Assembly: GCF_000737715.1 (NCBI RefSeq)
Contig: NZ_JPRN01000003.1
Coordinates: forward strand, 675,098-739,097
From: Chryseobacterium sp. JM1
GTDB lineage: Bacteria; Bacteroidota; Bacteroidia; Flavobacteriales; Weeksellaceae
Direction: 5' to 3'
Length of the DNA stretch: 64,000 nt
The notes beneath the pieces are model-generated. The model was not told the origin of the DNA and did not search any database. It saw only the letters and a list, made by a program, of their open reading frames with translations. A program made the position numbers and the translations under genes. Positions 23,553-30,825 of the stretch are shown here, piece after piece. Each line of letters begins with the position of its first letter. Positions within the stretch are counted from its first letter, which is position 1.

Positions 23553-24515
23553 ATGAGAAATGTTTACCAAAACGAAAGTAATGGGCGTAGCATCGGCAAC
23601 ATACCGGGGAAATCTATCACTATTGCGTACTTAATCTTAGTACATCGTTTACCGGATCAATTCAAACGTCTTTTCAAAGCTATCTATGATCCTGCTAATT
23701 TTTATCTTATTCATATCGATAAAAAAGCCAATCTGGAAATAGGTGAAGATATTAATGTCTTTTTACAGAAATATCCGAATGTTCATATTCTTAAAAGCCA
23801 AAACGTCGTATGGGGAGGCTACAGCATGGTGCAGGCCGAACTGGACGGGATGAAATATCTTTTGGAGATGAATATGAAGTGGGATTATTTTATCAATTTA
23901 AGCGGCCAGGATTACCCACTAAAATCGCAGGAGATCATCAAAGACTTTCTGTCAAAGAATAATGGAAAGAGCTACATAAAAATTGCTGATCAGAAAAAAA
24001 GCAGACCTGAGACCATGAACAGGATTGAAAATTATTTTGAAGAGGCTGAAGATAAGATTTCGGAGAAAACCCATACAAGAGGGTTTATGAAGGATGTTAT
24101 TCCTTATATAGGTGGGCAATGGATGATTCTCACCAGAAGCTGTTGTGAATTTATATGCAACAGTACAGAGGTGAAAAAGTTTGAAGACTATTATCTGAAT
24201 ACCTTAATTGCGGATGAGTCCTTCTTCCAGACCGTGCTAATGAATACTTCTTTCGATGGTATTCTGGTAGATGATGACAAAAGAGCAATCATCTGGATTC
24301 CTGACGGTGATATTAAATTACGCCCAAAAACGTTTACGGAAACAGATCTGGATTTCCTGCAGACCGGGAATCACCTTTTTGCCCGGAAATTTGATGACAA
24401 TATTGATAAACAAATTATCGAAGGGATTCAAATTCAATATAACAAGCCTTTTAAAACTTTAATAAAAATAAATGATATAAAAGATATCAGCAAAAGTTTC
24501 AACCATTTAAACTAA
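23553..24515 (+). CDS. GT14-family beta-1,6-N-acetylglucosaminyltransferase-like protein
   Basis: Cytosolic or membrane-peripheral glycosyltransferase of the GT14 (core-2/I-branching) family. ITIAYLILVHRLPDQFKRLF, FYLIHIDKKANLEI, VVWGGYSMVQAELDGMKYLL and DYFINLSGQDYPLKS are the characteristic N-terminal motifs, and IGGQWMILTR plus IADESFFQTVL the C-terminal ones. It transfers a sugar, in animals GlcNAc, from a UDP donor; the bacterial acceptor is unknown. 320 aa is normal. It stands alone next to the glycine-rich peptide gene; no other polysaccharide gene is close, so its acceptor could be a protein or peptide. Confidence 0.88.
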   Translation: MRNVYQNESNGRSIGNIPGKSITIAYLILVHRLPDQFKRLFKAIYDPANFYLIHIDKKANLEIGEDINVFLQKYPNVHILKSQNVVWGGYSMVQAELDGMKYLLEMNMKWDYFINLSGQDYPLKSQEIIKDFLSKNNGKSYIKIADQKKSRPETMNRIENYFEEAEDKISEKTHTRGFMKDVIPYIGGQWMILTRSCCEFICNSTEVKKFEDYYLNTLIADESFFQTVLMNTSFDGILVDDDKRAIIWIPDGDIKLRPKTFTETDLDFLQTGNHLFARKFDDNIDKQIIEGIQIQYNKPFKTLIKINDIKDISKSFNHLN

Positions 24516-24562
24516 AATTTTTCATCAGAAACCCTTCATAGATGAATCAACCTTGTATGATT

Positions 24563-25174
24563 TTACTCTGAAGCGGTAGCTACTTCTGAAAGGTCAGTAT
24601 TCCTGTACATATAATCCACAGGCGTACTGTCTTCTTTGGAGGAATTGTTTCCGGGCACTTCCATGCCTTTTATAAATCCGTCTTTTATACTTGTAAAATT
24701 GATCAGGGTTTCAGAAAATTTCCCACCTCTTGAAAAAGAATATTTATAGTCAAGGACACCTCTATTATTAATAAAAACAGCATAATAGGTATCCCAGTTA
24801 TTTCCGCCTTCGCGCCCTTCTATCGAAAAAGGCATCATGGCATCATCCAAATGATCATCATTTAAATCTCCGATAAGAATAGGCCGCTCCAGATCAAAAA
24901 TAGATCCGTCTATCTTATTAATGCCATTAAAATCCAATTCTTTGCTAAAAAGTTTTGATCTTTTTGCTTCATTGAAAGCAGTCAATACAGCAGTGGTATC
25001 AATAACAGGTATTTTCACATCCGCCACAAGCGTATCCTTGTGCTTTACAGGAACCGTATCGATATGGACCGTTTCGTTGGTTTTCTTATTTTTCAGATCT
25101 GTCTTTTCAGTGGGACTACAGCCTACCATTACGGCAGTGAAGAGTAATGGGAAGTATATTTTATTTAAATACAT
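24563..25174 (-). CDS. Putative lipoprotein, unknown function
   Basis: The start at MYLNKIYFPLLFTAVMVGC gives a lipoprotein signal with lipobox VMVGC; an in-frame Met 33 nt upstream lacks one. The mature part begins with a charged linker and carries an FDLERPILIGDLNDDHLDDAMM segment (shown in part), an Asp-rich FG-GAP/calcium-loop-like motif, then YYAVFINNRGVLDY. Such D-x-N-D-D-H-x-D-D loops bind calcium in surface proteins. Second gene of a leftward pair with the secreted protein upstream. Function unknown. Confidence 0.6.
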   Translation of the reverse strand: MYLNKIYFPLLFTAVMVGCSPTEKTDLKNKKTNETVHIDTVPVKHKDTLVADVKIPVIDTTAVLTAFNEAKRSKLFSKELDFNGINKIDGSIFDLERPILIGDLNDDHLDDAMMPFSIEGREGGNNWDTYYAVFINNRGVLDYKYSFSRGGKFSETLINFTSIKDGFIKGMEVPGNNSSKEDSTPVDYMYRNTDLSEVATASE

Positions 25175-25214
25175 CGTGAGAGGTTTAGGATCTAGATTTG
25201 TACCCATTTTTCAA

Positions 25215-26009
25215 TTATTTCTTTTCATCTTCCCGATCCAGTTCTTCCTGAATTTCAACTGAAGCTTTGGCCTGAGGAGATTTTAAACTTCCATGTTTTT
25301 CTCCTTCATCCCAGGTTTTAAAAGCTTTCTTTTTCAAACCTAATGCATAATAATAGCTGCCTAATACAGTATATCCTTCAGGTTCTCCAAGTTCTATAAT
25401 CCTTTCGGAGAGCAAGATCAATTCAGGATGGGGTTTCAGTTTTTTTGAAGCAATTTTCCCGGGATCAGTAAGAAGATCCGGCGTATATTCCATCATTTTT
25501 AATCCGAAAAGATTCATACAGGCCTTAGCCAAACCTTTTCCGCAAAGTTTTTCATTAATATCATTTATTTTGCCGGAAACCAAAGCATCCAAATCAAGCC
25601 CTGATTTAGATGATGTTTTGGTCTGATCATAATATTCCGCTAAAAGCTCAGCCTTTTTTTTAGCCTTAATCGAATCGTAGAATTTTCCGGTCTCCGATGC
25701 ATCTTTTTGATGAGTCCAGCTTCCTTTTTTTACCCAATTGGATAGACCGATGAGTTTATCTTTTTTAATTTTGAAAATGAATATGCTTTTATCAGGATAA
25801 ACAATCAAGCTGTCATTTCTGGTAAAATAATCCCCATAATTCATGTCCGCTATTAAAACTTTTCCATTTCCTTCGAAGCTAAAGCCGTCGTAAAGAGTTT
25901 CAGAATTATCAGATTTGTAATAGCCATGAAAAGAATTGTCTGCTTTCTGTGCTGACAAAATGCAGCCTGATACAATGAATAATAATCGAAATAATTTGTT
26001 TTTCATCAC
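25215..26009 (-). CDS. Exported TPR/SEL1-like protein of unknown function
   Basis: Signal peptide (MMKNKLFRLLFIVSGCILSA) followed by a beta-rich part (DGFSFEGNGKVLIADMNYGD, YPDKSIFIFKIKKDKLIGLS) and a helical C-terminal half with SEL1-like wording, EPEGYTVLGSYYYALGLKKKA-type sequence (GYTVLGSYYYALGLKKKAFK visible). A Cys in the signal region (VSGC) could make it a lipoprotein. 264 aa. TAATTTTG on the minus strand 36 nt upstream (26045-26052) is a likely -7 box. Followed by the calcium-loop lipoprotein in the same direction, so probably one operon. Confidence 0.6.
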   Translation of the reverse strand: MMKNKLFRLLFIVSGCILSAQKADNSFHGYYKSDNSETLYDGFSFEGNGKVLIADMNYGDYFTRNDSLIVYPDKSIFIFKIKKDKLIGLSNWVKKGSWTHQKDASETGKFYDSIKAKKKAELLAEYYDQTKTSSKSGLDLDALVSGKINDINEKLCGKGLAKACMNLFGLKMMEYTPDLLTDPGKIASKKLKPHPELILLSERIIELGEPEGYTVLGSYYYALGLKKKAFKTWDEGEKHGSLKSPQAKASVEIQEELDREDEKK

Positions 26010-26149
26010 CTGTTAAATTCTAATGTTTTTTCCTTTTGTTTCTACAAAATTATTAAATAGGAACGGATATTGGCTTGATAAATGTCAAGAGGTTTTATTA
26101 CATATAATTCTCAGATGATAAATCTAAATCCATACAACACAAACCTCTT

Positions 26150-26214
26150 TGCAATCCGTGGTTAATTCTATACCAATTATTTAAAACATTAAGATAAATG
26201 AAGAAAGTAAGGTT
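26150..26214 (-). repeat. Dispersed repeat modules, inverted partial copy
   Basis: CAATCCGTGGTTAATTC (26152-26168) and TTTAAAACATTAAGATAAAT with GAAGAAAGTAAGG following (about 26180-26212) are minus-strand copies of the modules seen at 63.37 and 63.69 kb and around 4.2-4.3 kb. The rest of the roughly 300-nt gap shows nothing else recognisable apart from the -7 box of the gene to the left. Confidence 0.65.
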
Positions 26215-26314
26215 AAATCTTTATCATTTTAAAAATTAAAATTTCAAGAAGAATGAACAGAATTAATACAAATTGATGTAGCTTCGCTTGCTGACGATAA
26301 AAAAACACTTCCCG

Positions 26315-26539
26315 ATGAACTTAGATTTCACAAGACTCTTCCTGATTATTTCCTTACTCTTAAGTTTAATCTTCTTTTTTGTGAGTTTGACAGGGTTTAC
26401 CAATCCTCAGATGTTTAAGAGAAAAGCTTCCCTCAAAGTTCCAAACAGATTTCTTCTGTTATTTATTTTTCTATTGATTTCAATCGGCTTTCTTCTGGCG
26501 GCAGCAGGTCTTTTTGCAACCCTTCTTCACAGACGCTAA
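26315..26539 (+). CDS. Small two-TM membrane protein
   Basis: The ATG at MNLDFTRL is preferred over an upstream in-frame TTG. The 74 aa product has two hydrophobic helices (LFLIISLLLSLIFFFVSLTG and FLLLFIFLLISIGFLLAAAG) joined by a basic loop (FKRKASLKVPNRF). No family recognised, and such small membrane proteins are common. It lies 123 nt before the DoxX gene in the same direction and might be co-transcribed with it. Confidence 0.55.
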   Translation: MNLDFTRLFLIISLLLSLIFFFVSLTGFTNPQMFKRKASLKVPNRFLLLFIFLLISIGFLLAAAGLFATLLHRR

Positions 26540-26662
26540 TCTGCCTAATCATTTTAAAATTTAATTGTATTCATTCATCATCTGGGCCATCTTGTTTTAT
26601 AAAACTGGGTGACTAAAGTGGTTCAGAGTCTTGCTAATTTTGTCCTCAGAAAAACAAGATTT

Positions 26663-27109
26663 ATGCAAGATTCTTTTAACATTCCGCAATTACTTTTACG
26701 ATTTGCATTAGGGATCACATTCTTAACGCCTGTTGCAGACCGACTTGGAATACTCGGAGCTCCGGGAACCGGAAATATTGAATGGGGAAACTGGAGCAAC
26801 TTTATAGATTACACCGCTACCTTAATGCCGGTATTTGAAAGGCCCATGGTTAATGTTATGGGAAGTATTGCTACAGCCGCTGAATTATTGGTAGGTATCT
26901 GCCTTATCATCGGATTTAAAACCAAATATGCTGCGATCGGCGCCTCACTTATTACTCTGACCTTTATTCTGTTTATGACCCTTTCTGTGGGAATTCAAAA
27001 ACCTATCAATTACGGGGTATTTACAGCTTCGGCAGCCGGATTTCTACTCTCTTTTATCCCTAATTATAAATGGAGTATTGATCATCTCTTGAATAATAAA
27101 GCAAAGTAA
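26663..27109 (+). CDS. DoxX-family membrane protein
   Basis: Integral membrane protein with four helices, DoxX/DoxD type. MQDSFNIPQLLLRFALGITF opens helix 1; WSNFIDYTATLMP, AAELLVGICLIIGFKTKYAA and KPINYGVFTASAAGFLLSF follow. The ATG at MQDSF is preferred; a GTG start 54 nt upstream would add a basic extension. About 148 aa, normal. It precedes an AhpD-like gene by 45 nt, and such DoxX-CMD pairs are recurrent in Bacteroidota next to MocR regulators, suggesting an oxidative-stress role under the adjacent regulator. Confidence 0.85.
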   Translation: MQDSFNIPQLLLRFALGITFLTPVADRLGILGAPGTGNIEWGNWSNFIDYTATLMPVFERPMVNVMGSIATAAELLVGICLIIGFKTKYAAIGASLITLTFILFMTLSVGIQKPINYGVFTASAAGFLLSFIPNYKWSIDHLLNNKAK

Positions 27110-27154
27110 ATACATCTCAAAACAATTACTAAAATTAAACAAACACATCATACA

Positions 27155-27595
27155 ATGACAACAAGAATTAAAATGGATCAGGTAGAACCCAATGGCTATA
27201 AAGCGATCCTTGGCCTTGAAAAATTCATCGAAAGTACACCCATTTCAAGAACACATAAAGATCTGATCAAAATCAGAGCCTCGCAGATCAACGGATGCGC
27301 ATTCTGTATCGATATGCACACCAAAGAAGCCAGAAAAACCGGTGAAACAGAACAGCGGATCTACGCATTGAATGCATGGAGAGACACACCTTTTTTTACA
27401 GAAGAAGAACGGGCTGTTTTAGCGCTCACGGAAGAAGTCACCCTGATCAGCAATCATGTTAAGGATGAAACCTATCTTACAGCAGAAAAGTTACTCGGAG
27501 AAACCTACCTGGCACAGGTGATTGTAGCTATTATCACCATCAATGCGTGGAACAGGATCGGGATTACCACAATGCTGGTTCCTGCTCAGGATTAA
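27155..27595 (+). CDS. Carboxymuconolactone decarboxylase/AhpD-like protein
   Basis: 146 aa protein of the CMD family. INGCAFCIDMH carries C48-x2-C51-x3-H55, the AhpD-like thiol-peroxidase motif, and EERAVLALTEEVTLI and IVAIITINAWNRIGI are typical helices. Proteins with the Cys pair generally reduce peroxides or act as redox partners rather than decarboxylases. It is encoded directly after a DoxX gene and 240 nt before a MocR-type regulator in the same orientation. The gap to the regulator is filled by a MITE-like element. Confidence 0.9.
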   Translation: MTTRIKMDQVEPNGYKAILGLEKFIESTPISRTHKDLIKIRASQINGCAFCIDMHTKEARKTGETEQRIYALNAWRDTPFFTEEERAVLALTEEVTLISNHVKDETYLTAEKLLGETYLAQVIVAIITINAWNRIGITTMLVPAQD

Positions 27596-27608
27596 TAAAC
27601 TGATGATT

Positions 27609-27750
27609 AAAGCTGGAAGCTGGAAGAGGGAGGCTGGAAGTTACTATTAGACATTCCTTTTAAATATTTATAATAAAATTTAATAAAACTAAATTACAGT
27701 GCTGTCTTTGGACTTCAAACACTTCCCTCTTCCAGCTTCAGGCTTCCTTC
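27609..27750 (+). repeat. MITE-like intergenic element, copy 2
   Basis: About 142 nt bounded by a perfect 16-bp inverted repeat: GAAGCTGGAAGAGGGA (27616-27631) and its complement (27724-27739), with 92 nt between. Internal blocks TGGAAGTTACTATT (27635-27648) and CTTTGGACTTCAA (27706-27718) are shared with the reversed copy at 5.5 kb, and a truncated third piece lies at 30169-30187. It encodes no protein. As RNA it would fold into one long hairpin. Confidence 0.8.
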
Positions 27751-27835
27751 TCTTTTTCAATACTCCCCTTGATTGCTATTTAATTTTGTCATAGATTTAA
27801 TGAAACTCATAGTACATTTAAATAAACAATCCGGA

Positions 27836-29299
27836 ATGCTGCCCTACAAATCATTAATACAACTGAAGAGAGATTCGAGTGTTGCGCTGTATATTCAGCT
27901 CTGTAACAGTTTTATCCATCTGATTACGAATGGAACGCTTCAGCCGTCAGATGTTTTGCCCAGCACTCGTTTGCTGTCAGAATTGACAGGTCTTAACCGG
28001 AACACCATAAAACTGGCCTATGAAGAACTGATTAGTCAGGGCTGGGCCGAGTCTGTCGAAAGAAAAGGAATTTTTGTTTTATCTAAACTTCCGGCACTTC
28101 CCGAAAAGAAAAAAGTAGGTACAGAACAAACAATAAATACGCTTGGAGAGGCCTTTTCATGGACCAATCCTTTTACGGAAATACAGATCAGTGAAAATTA
28201 CCAGCAGTCTATGCTTACTATTGATGATGGTTTTCCTGATGTTCGTTTGACTCCGGTTGATCTTTTAATGAGAGAATACCGCAGCATCTCAAAAAAATTC
28301 TATGGAAAAAACTTTCTTAAGTATGGATTCCCAAAAGGTTCTGAAAATCTGCGTTCAGCGTTGTCCCGTTATTTATCTGATACCCGTGGGCTGGTTGTAA
28401 ATCCGGAAAATCTGCTTATTACCAAAGGAAGTCAGATGGGAATTTATCTGGCTGCACAGCTTTTACTCACCCAATCCGACAGTATTGCGGTAGGCGTATC
28501 CAATTACCGTTCTGCCGATGAAATATTCAGATATGTTGGGGCTAATCTGCTGCGTATTCCCGTGGATGAACATGGTATGGACATAGATTTTCTGGAGGAC
28601 ACTTTAAAGAAACAAGTCATCAAAGCGGTGTACATCATCCCTCACCACCATTTTCCGACTACGGTAACCATGAGCATGGAGCGCAGATTAAAGCTTTTAA
28701 ACCTTGCTAAGGAATATCGTTTTGCTATCATTGAAGACGACTACGACTTCGATTTTCATTACGATGCCAAACCCTATATTCCGCTTGCCAGCATTGATCA
28801 CAACCGGAATGTCATTTATATAGGATCTGTTACCAAAACCTTTGCTCCCGCATTACGCATAGGATTTATGATTGCCCAGCCGGAATTTGTTCAGGCAGCA
28901 GCTTCGTTGCGTCACCTGATAGATAAGCAGGGAGATTCGCTTCTGGAAGAGGCTTTTTCTTCACTGTATGATAATGGAGAAATGGAAAGGCATTTTAGAA
29001 AATCCCTGAAAATATATAAAAAACGCAGAGACCTGTTTTGTGAGATTCTTCAAAGCGATTTCAACGGTGTGATTGATTTTAAAATTCCCGAAGGAGGAAT
29101 GGCCGTTTGGTCAGTTTTCGACCAGTCGATAAATCTCCCGAAACTGTCTTTAGAGGCAGGGAAAAAGGGACTTAAGATCGCGGACGGATCTTTTTACAAC
29201 AACGAAGTTTTTATACCGAATGGCCTTAGGCTAGGTTTTGCATCACTCAATGAAACGGAGATTGTGAAATCCCTTGAGCTATTAAGATCAGTCATTTAA
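27836..29299 (+). CDS. MocR-family (GntR HTH + aminotransferase) regulator
   Basis: Transcription factor made of an N-terminal GntR winged helix (about 1-75: VALYIQLCNSFIHLITNG, LPSTRLLSELTGLNRNTIKL) fused to a fold-type I aminotransferase-like domain (about 110-487) that binds PLP as effector. Lys334 in YIGSVTKTFAPALRIGF is the PLP lysine; IIPHHHFPTTVTMSMERR and AIIEDDYDFDFHYDAKP are family signatures. The start chosen is MLPYKSL, by comparison with the second MocR protein at 61.9 kb, with which it is clearly paralogous; a Met 36 nt upstream is possible. It probably controls the DoxX-AhpD pair, but no operator was identified. Confidence 0.9.
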   Translation: MLPYKSLIQLKRDSSVALYIQLCNSFIHLITNGTLQPSDVLPSTRLLSELTGLNRNTIKLAYEELISQGWAESVERKGIFVLSKLPALPEKKKVGTEQTINTLGEAFSWTNPFTEIQISENYQQSMLTIDDGFPDVRLTPVDLLMREYRSISKKFYGKNFLKYGFPKGSENLRSALSRYLSDTRGLVVNPENLLITKGSQMGIYLAAQLLLTQSDSIAVGVSNYRSADEIFRYVGANLLRIPVDEHGMDIDFLEDTLKKQVIKAVYIIPHHHFPTTVTMSMERRLKLLNLAKEYRFAIIEDDYDFDFHYDAKPYIPLASIDHNRNVIYIGSVTKTFAPALRIGFMIAQPEFVQAAASLRHLIDKQGDSLLEEAFSSLYDNGEMERHFRKSLKIYKKRRDLFCEILQSDFNGVIDFKIPEGGMAVWSVFDQSINLPKLSLEAGKKGLKIADGSFYNNEVFIPNGLRLGFASLNETEIVKSLELLRSVI

Positions 29300-29339
29300 A
29301 AGCTTCTTTTTTCGTATTAAAATAAAAATAATTATTTCC

Positions 29340-29347
29340 TAACTTTG
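29340..29347 (+). promoter_or_regulatory. -7 box of the methionine aminopeptidase gene
   Basis: TAACTTTG matches TAnnTTTG exactly and lies 38 nt before the ATG. At the -33 position there is TTC rather than TTG. Confidence 0.5.
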
Positions 29348-29385
29348 TAGTTTCTAAATAATTATTGAACCTTAAATAAAAGACT

Positions 29386-30150
29386 ATGTCTATAACCAAT
29401 GAACAGGAATTGGCAGGAATGCAGAAAGCAAGTGAAGCTGTAGCCTATACATTAAAAGAAATGATTCAGTACGCTCAACCCGGTATGACGACGAAAGACC
29501 TGGATGAATATGGCGCGAAGATCCTTTCCGGATTTGGGGCGAAATCGGCACCGCATCTCACCTACGGATTTCCCGGCTGGACCTGCATCAGTGTAGACAA
29601 TGAATTTTGCCACGGAATCCCTACCGATAAAAGAGTTTTGAAAGAAGGAGATCTTATTAATATTGATGTTTCTGCAGAACTTGACGGATACTGGTCGGAC
29701 AACGGTGGTTCTTTTGTAATCGGAAAAGACATTCATCAGCACCAAAAGTTGGTTAATGCTTCCAAGGAAATTTTACAGAAGGCGATCAACAATATTAAAG
29801 GCGGAGTAAAAATAGCAGACATCGGATTTCTAATGGAAACCGAAGCTAAAAAAAGAGGTTTTAAAGTCATCAGAAACCTTGCCGGACATGGCATCGGAAG
29901 AAGCCTGCACGAACAACCAGATGAACTGATGAATTACAGAAACCGTTATGATTCCAGAAGATTTAAAAAGAATTCTGTAGTGGCTATTGAAACCTTTATC
30001 TCTACATCCTCCAATATTGCAGTAGAACTGAATGACGGCTGGACGATGGTCGGCAACAAAGGCGGCTATATGGCACAGCACGAACACACCATTGTGGTAA
30101 CGGATGGAAAGCCTATCATTTTAACTGAAATGAATGAGATCCTGAACTAG
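29386..30150 (+). CDS. map: Type I methionine aminopeptidase
   Basis: Removes the N-terminal Met from nascent proteins in the cytosol. The five dimetal ligands are all present: D94 (INIDVSAELD), D105 (WSDNGG), H168 (AGHGIGRSLHEQP), E202 (AIETF) and E233 (QHEHTIVVT); substrate-site His residues are H76 (CHGIP) and H175. Length 254 aa is normal for type I without N-terminal extension. It has its own -7 box and ends at a strong bidirectional terminator. The housekeeping map of Bacteroidota usually sits in the ribosomal-protein cluster, so this is probably a second, non-essential copy. Confidence 0.93.
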   Translation: MSITNEQELAGMQKASEAVAYTLKEMIQYAQPGMTTKDLDEYGAKILSGFGAKSAPHLTYGFPGWTCISVDNEFCHGIPTDKRVLKEGDLINIDVSAELDGYWSDNGGSFVIGKDIHQHQKLVNASKEILQKAINNIKGGVKIADIGFLMETEAKKRGFKVIRNLAGHGIGRSLHEQPDELMNYRNRYDSRRFKKNSVVAIETFISTSSNIAVELNDGWTMVGNKGGYMAQHEHTIVVTDGKPIILTEMNEILN

Positions 30151-30217
30151 AGATTGAAAACAGGATGATGGAAGTTCTTATTGGACCTTTTATTAATTCA
30201 CCTTTTTACTATAAAAC

Positions 30218-30248
30218 AAAAGCATCTGTATATTTTACAGATGCTTTT
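30218..30248. terminator. Bidirectional hairpin terminator
   Basis: AAAAGCATCTGTA and TACAGATGCTTTT form a 13-bp perfect stem with a 5-nt loop between map and the convergent PEGA lipoprotein gene, with further T residues after it on the plus strand. Confidence 0.92.
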
Positions 30249-30269
30249 TTATGTCTGGATAATCCGGTA

Positions 30270-30647
30270 TTATTTGCTTTCTAATTCTGCGGTGTATGCT
30301 TTTGGAGAATATTTAGTCAGAGAACCTGTTGCAGCATCAATTCCGACGCCAATGGCTCCCCCAAGAAGTATATTAAGCAGGGTTACCGCATTAAAGTTTT
30401 TCACAAGCTTCACTTCTTTGGTAGTGTAACCTTCTTTTTCAAAGGTAACCGTCTGCTTGCTTAATGACCTTGAAATATCAGCAGTACAAGGCGTAGTGCA
30501 CTTTTCTACACCCTTATGGAATACTTTGGCCCCTTCTGGCGATGATGTAAATGATATTGAATCTTTTGTTCCTGTAAAAATACTTGCGCATGAAGTTGTG
30601 GAAAGGATAACACCAAAAGACAATACAGTCAATAATTTTTTTCTCAT
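30270..30647 (-). CDS. PEGA-domain lipoprotein
   Basis: The start at MRKKLLTVLSFGVILSTTSC gives a lipoprotein signal with lipobox STTSC; the upstream in-frame Met has none. The mature part is a PEGA domain (ISFTSSPEGAKVFHKGVEKC, then QTVTFEKEGYTTKEVKLVKN), a beta-sandwich of envelope proteins, followed by a glycine-rich hydrophobic stretch (LNILLGGAIGVGIDAATGS) that could contact the membrane and a short tail. Two Cys (KCTTPC) are close enough to form a disulfide. 125 aa, role unknown. Confidence 0.8.
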   Translation of the reverse strand: MRKKLLTVLSFGVILSTTSCASIFTGTKDSISFTSSPEGAKVFHKGVEKCTTPCTADISRSLSKQTVTFEKEGYTTKEVKLVKNFNAVTLLNILLGGAIGVGIDAATGSLTKYSPKAYTAELESK

Positions 30648-30825
30648 AAATTTTAACGTTAAATAGCGATGAACAGGCACTCTTATTCATTTTCCCTGCC
30701 CTATTTCACCGCGGCACGAACTTACAAAAAAATAATATTAAAGAAAAGTGGGATTGGCAAATGGCTTGATTTTAGATTACAAATAACTAATTATCATTAT
30801 CAATATTCATCAAAATTATGGATTT

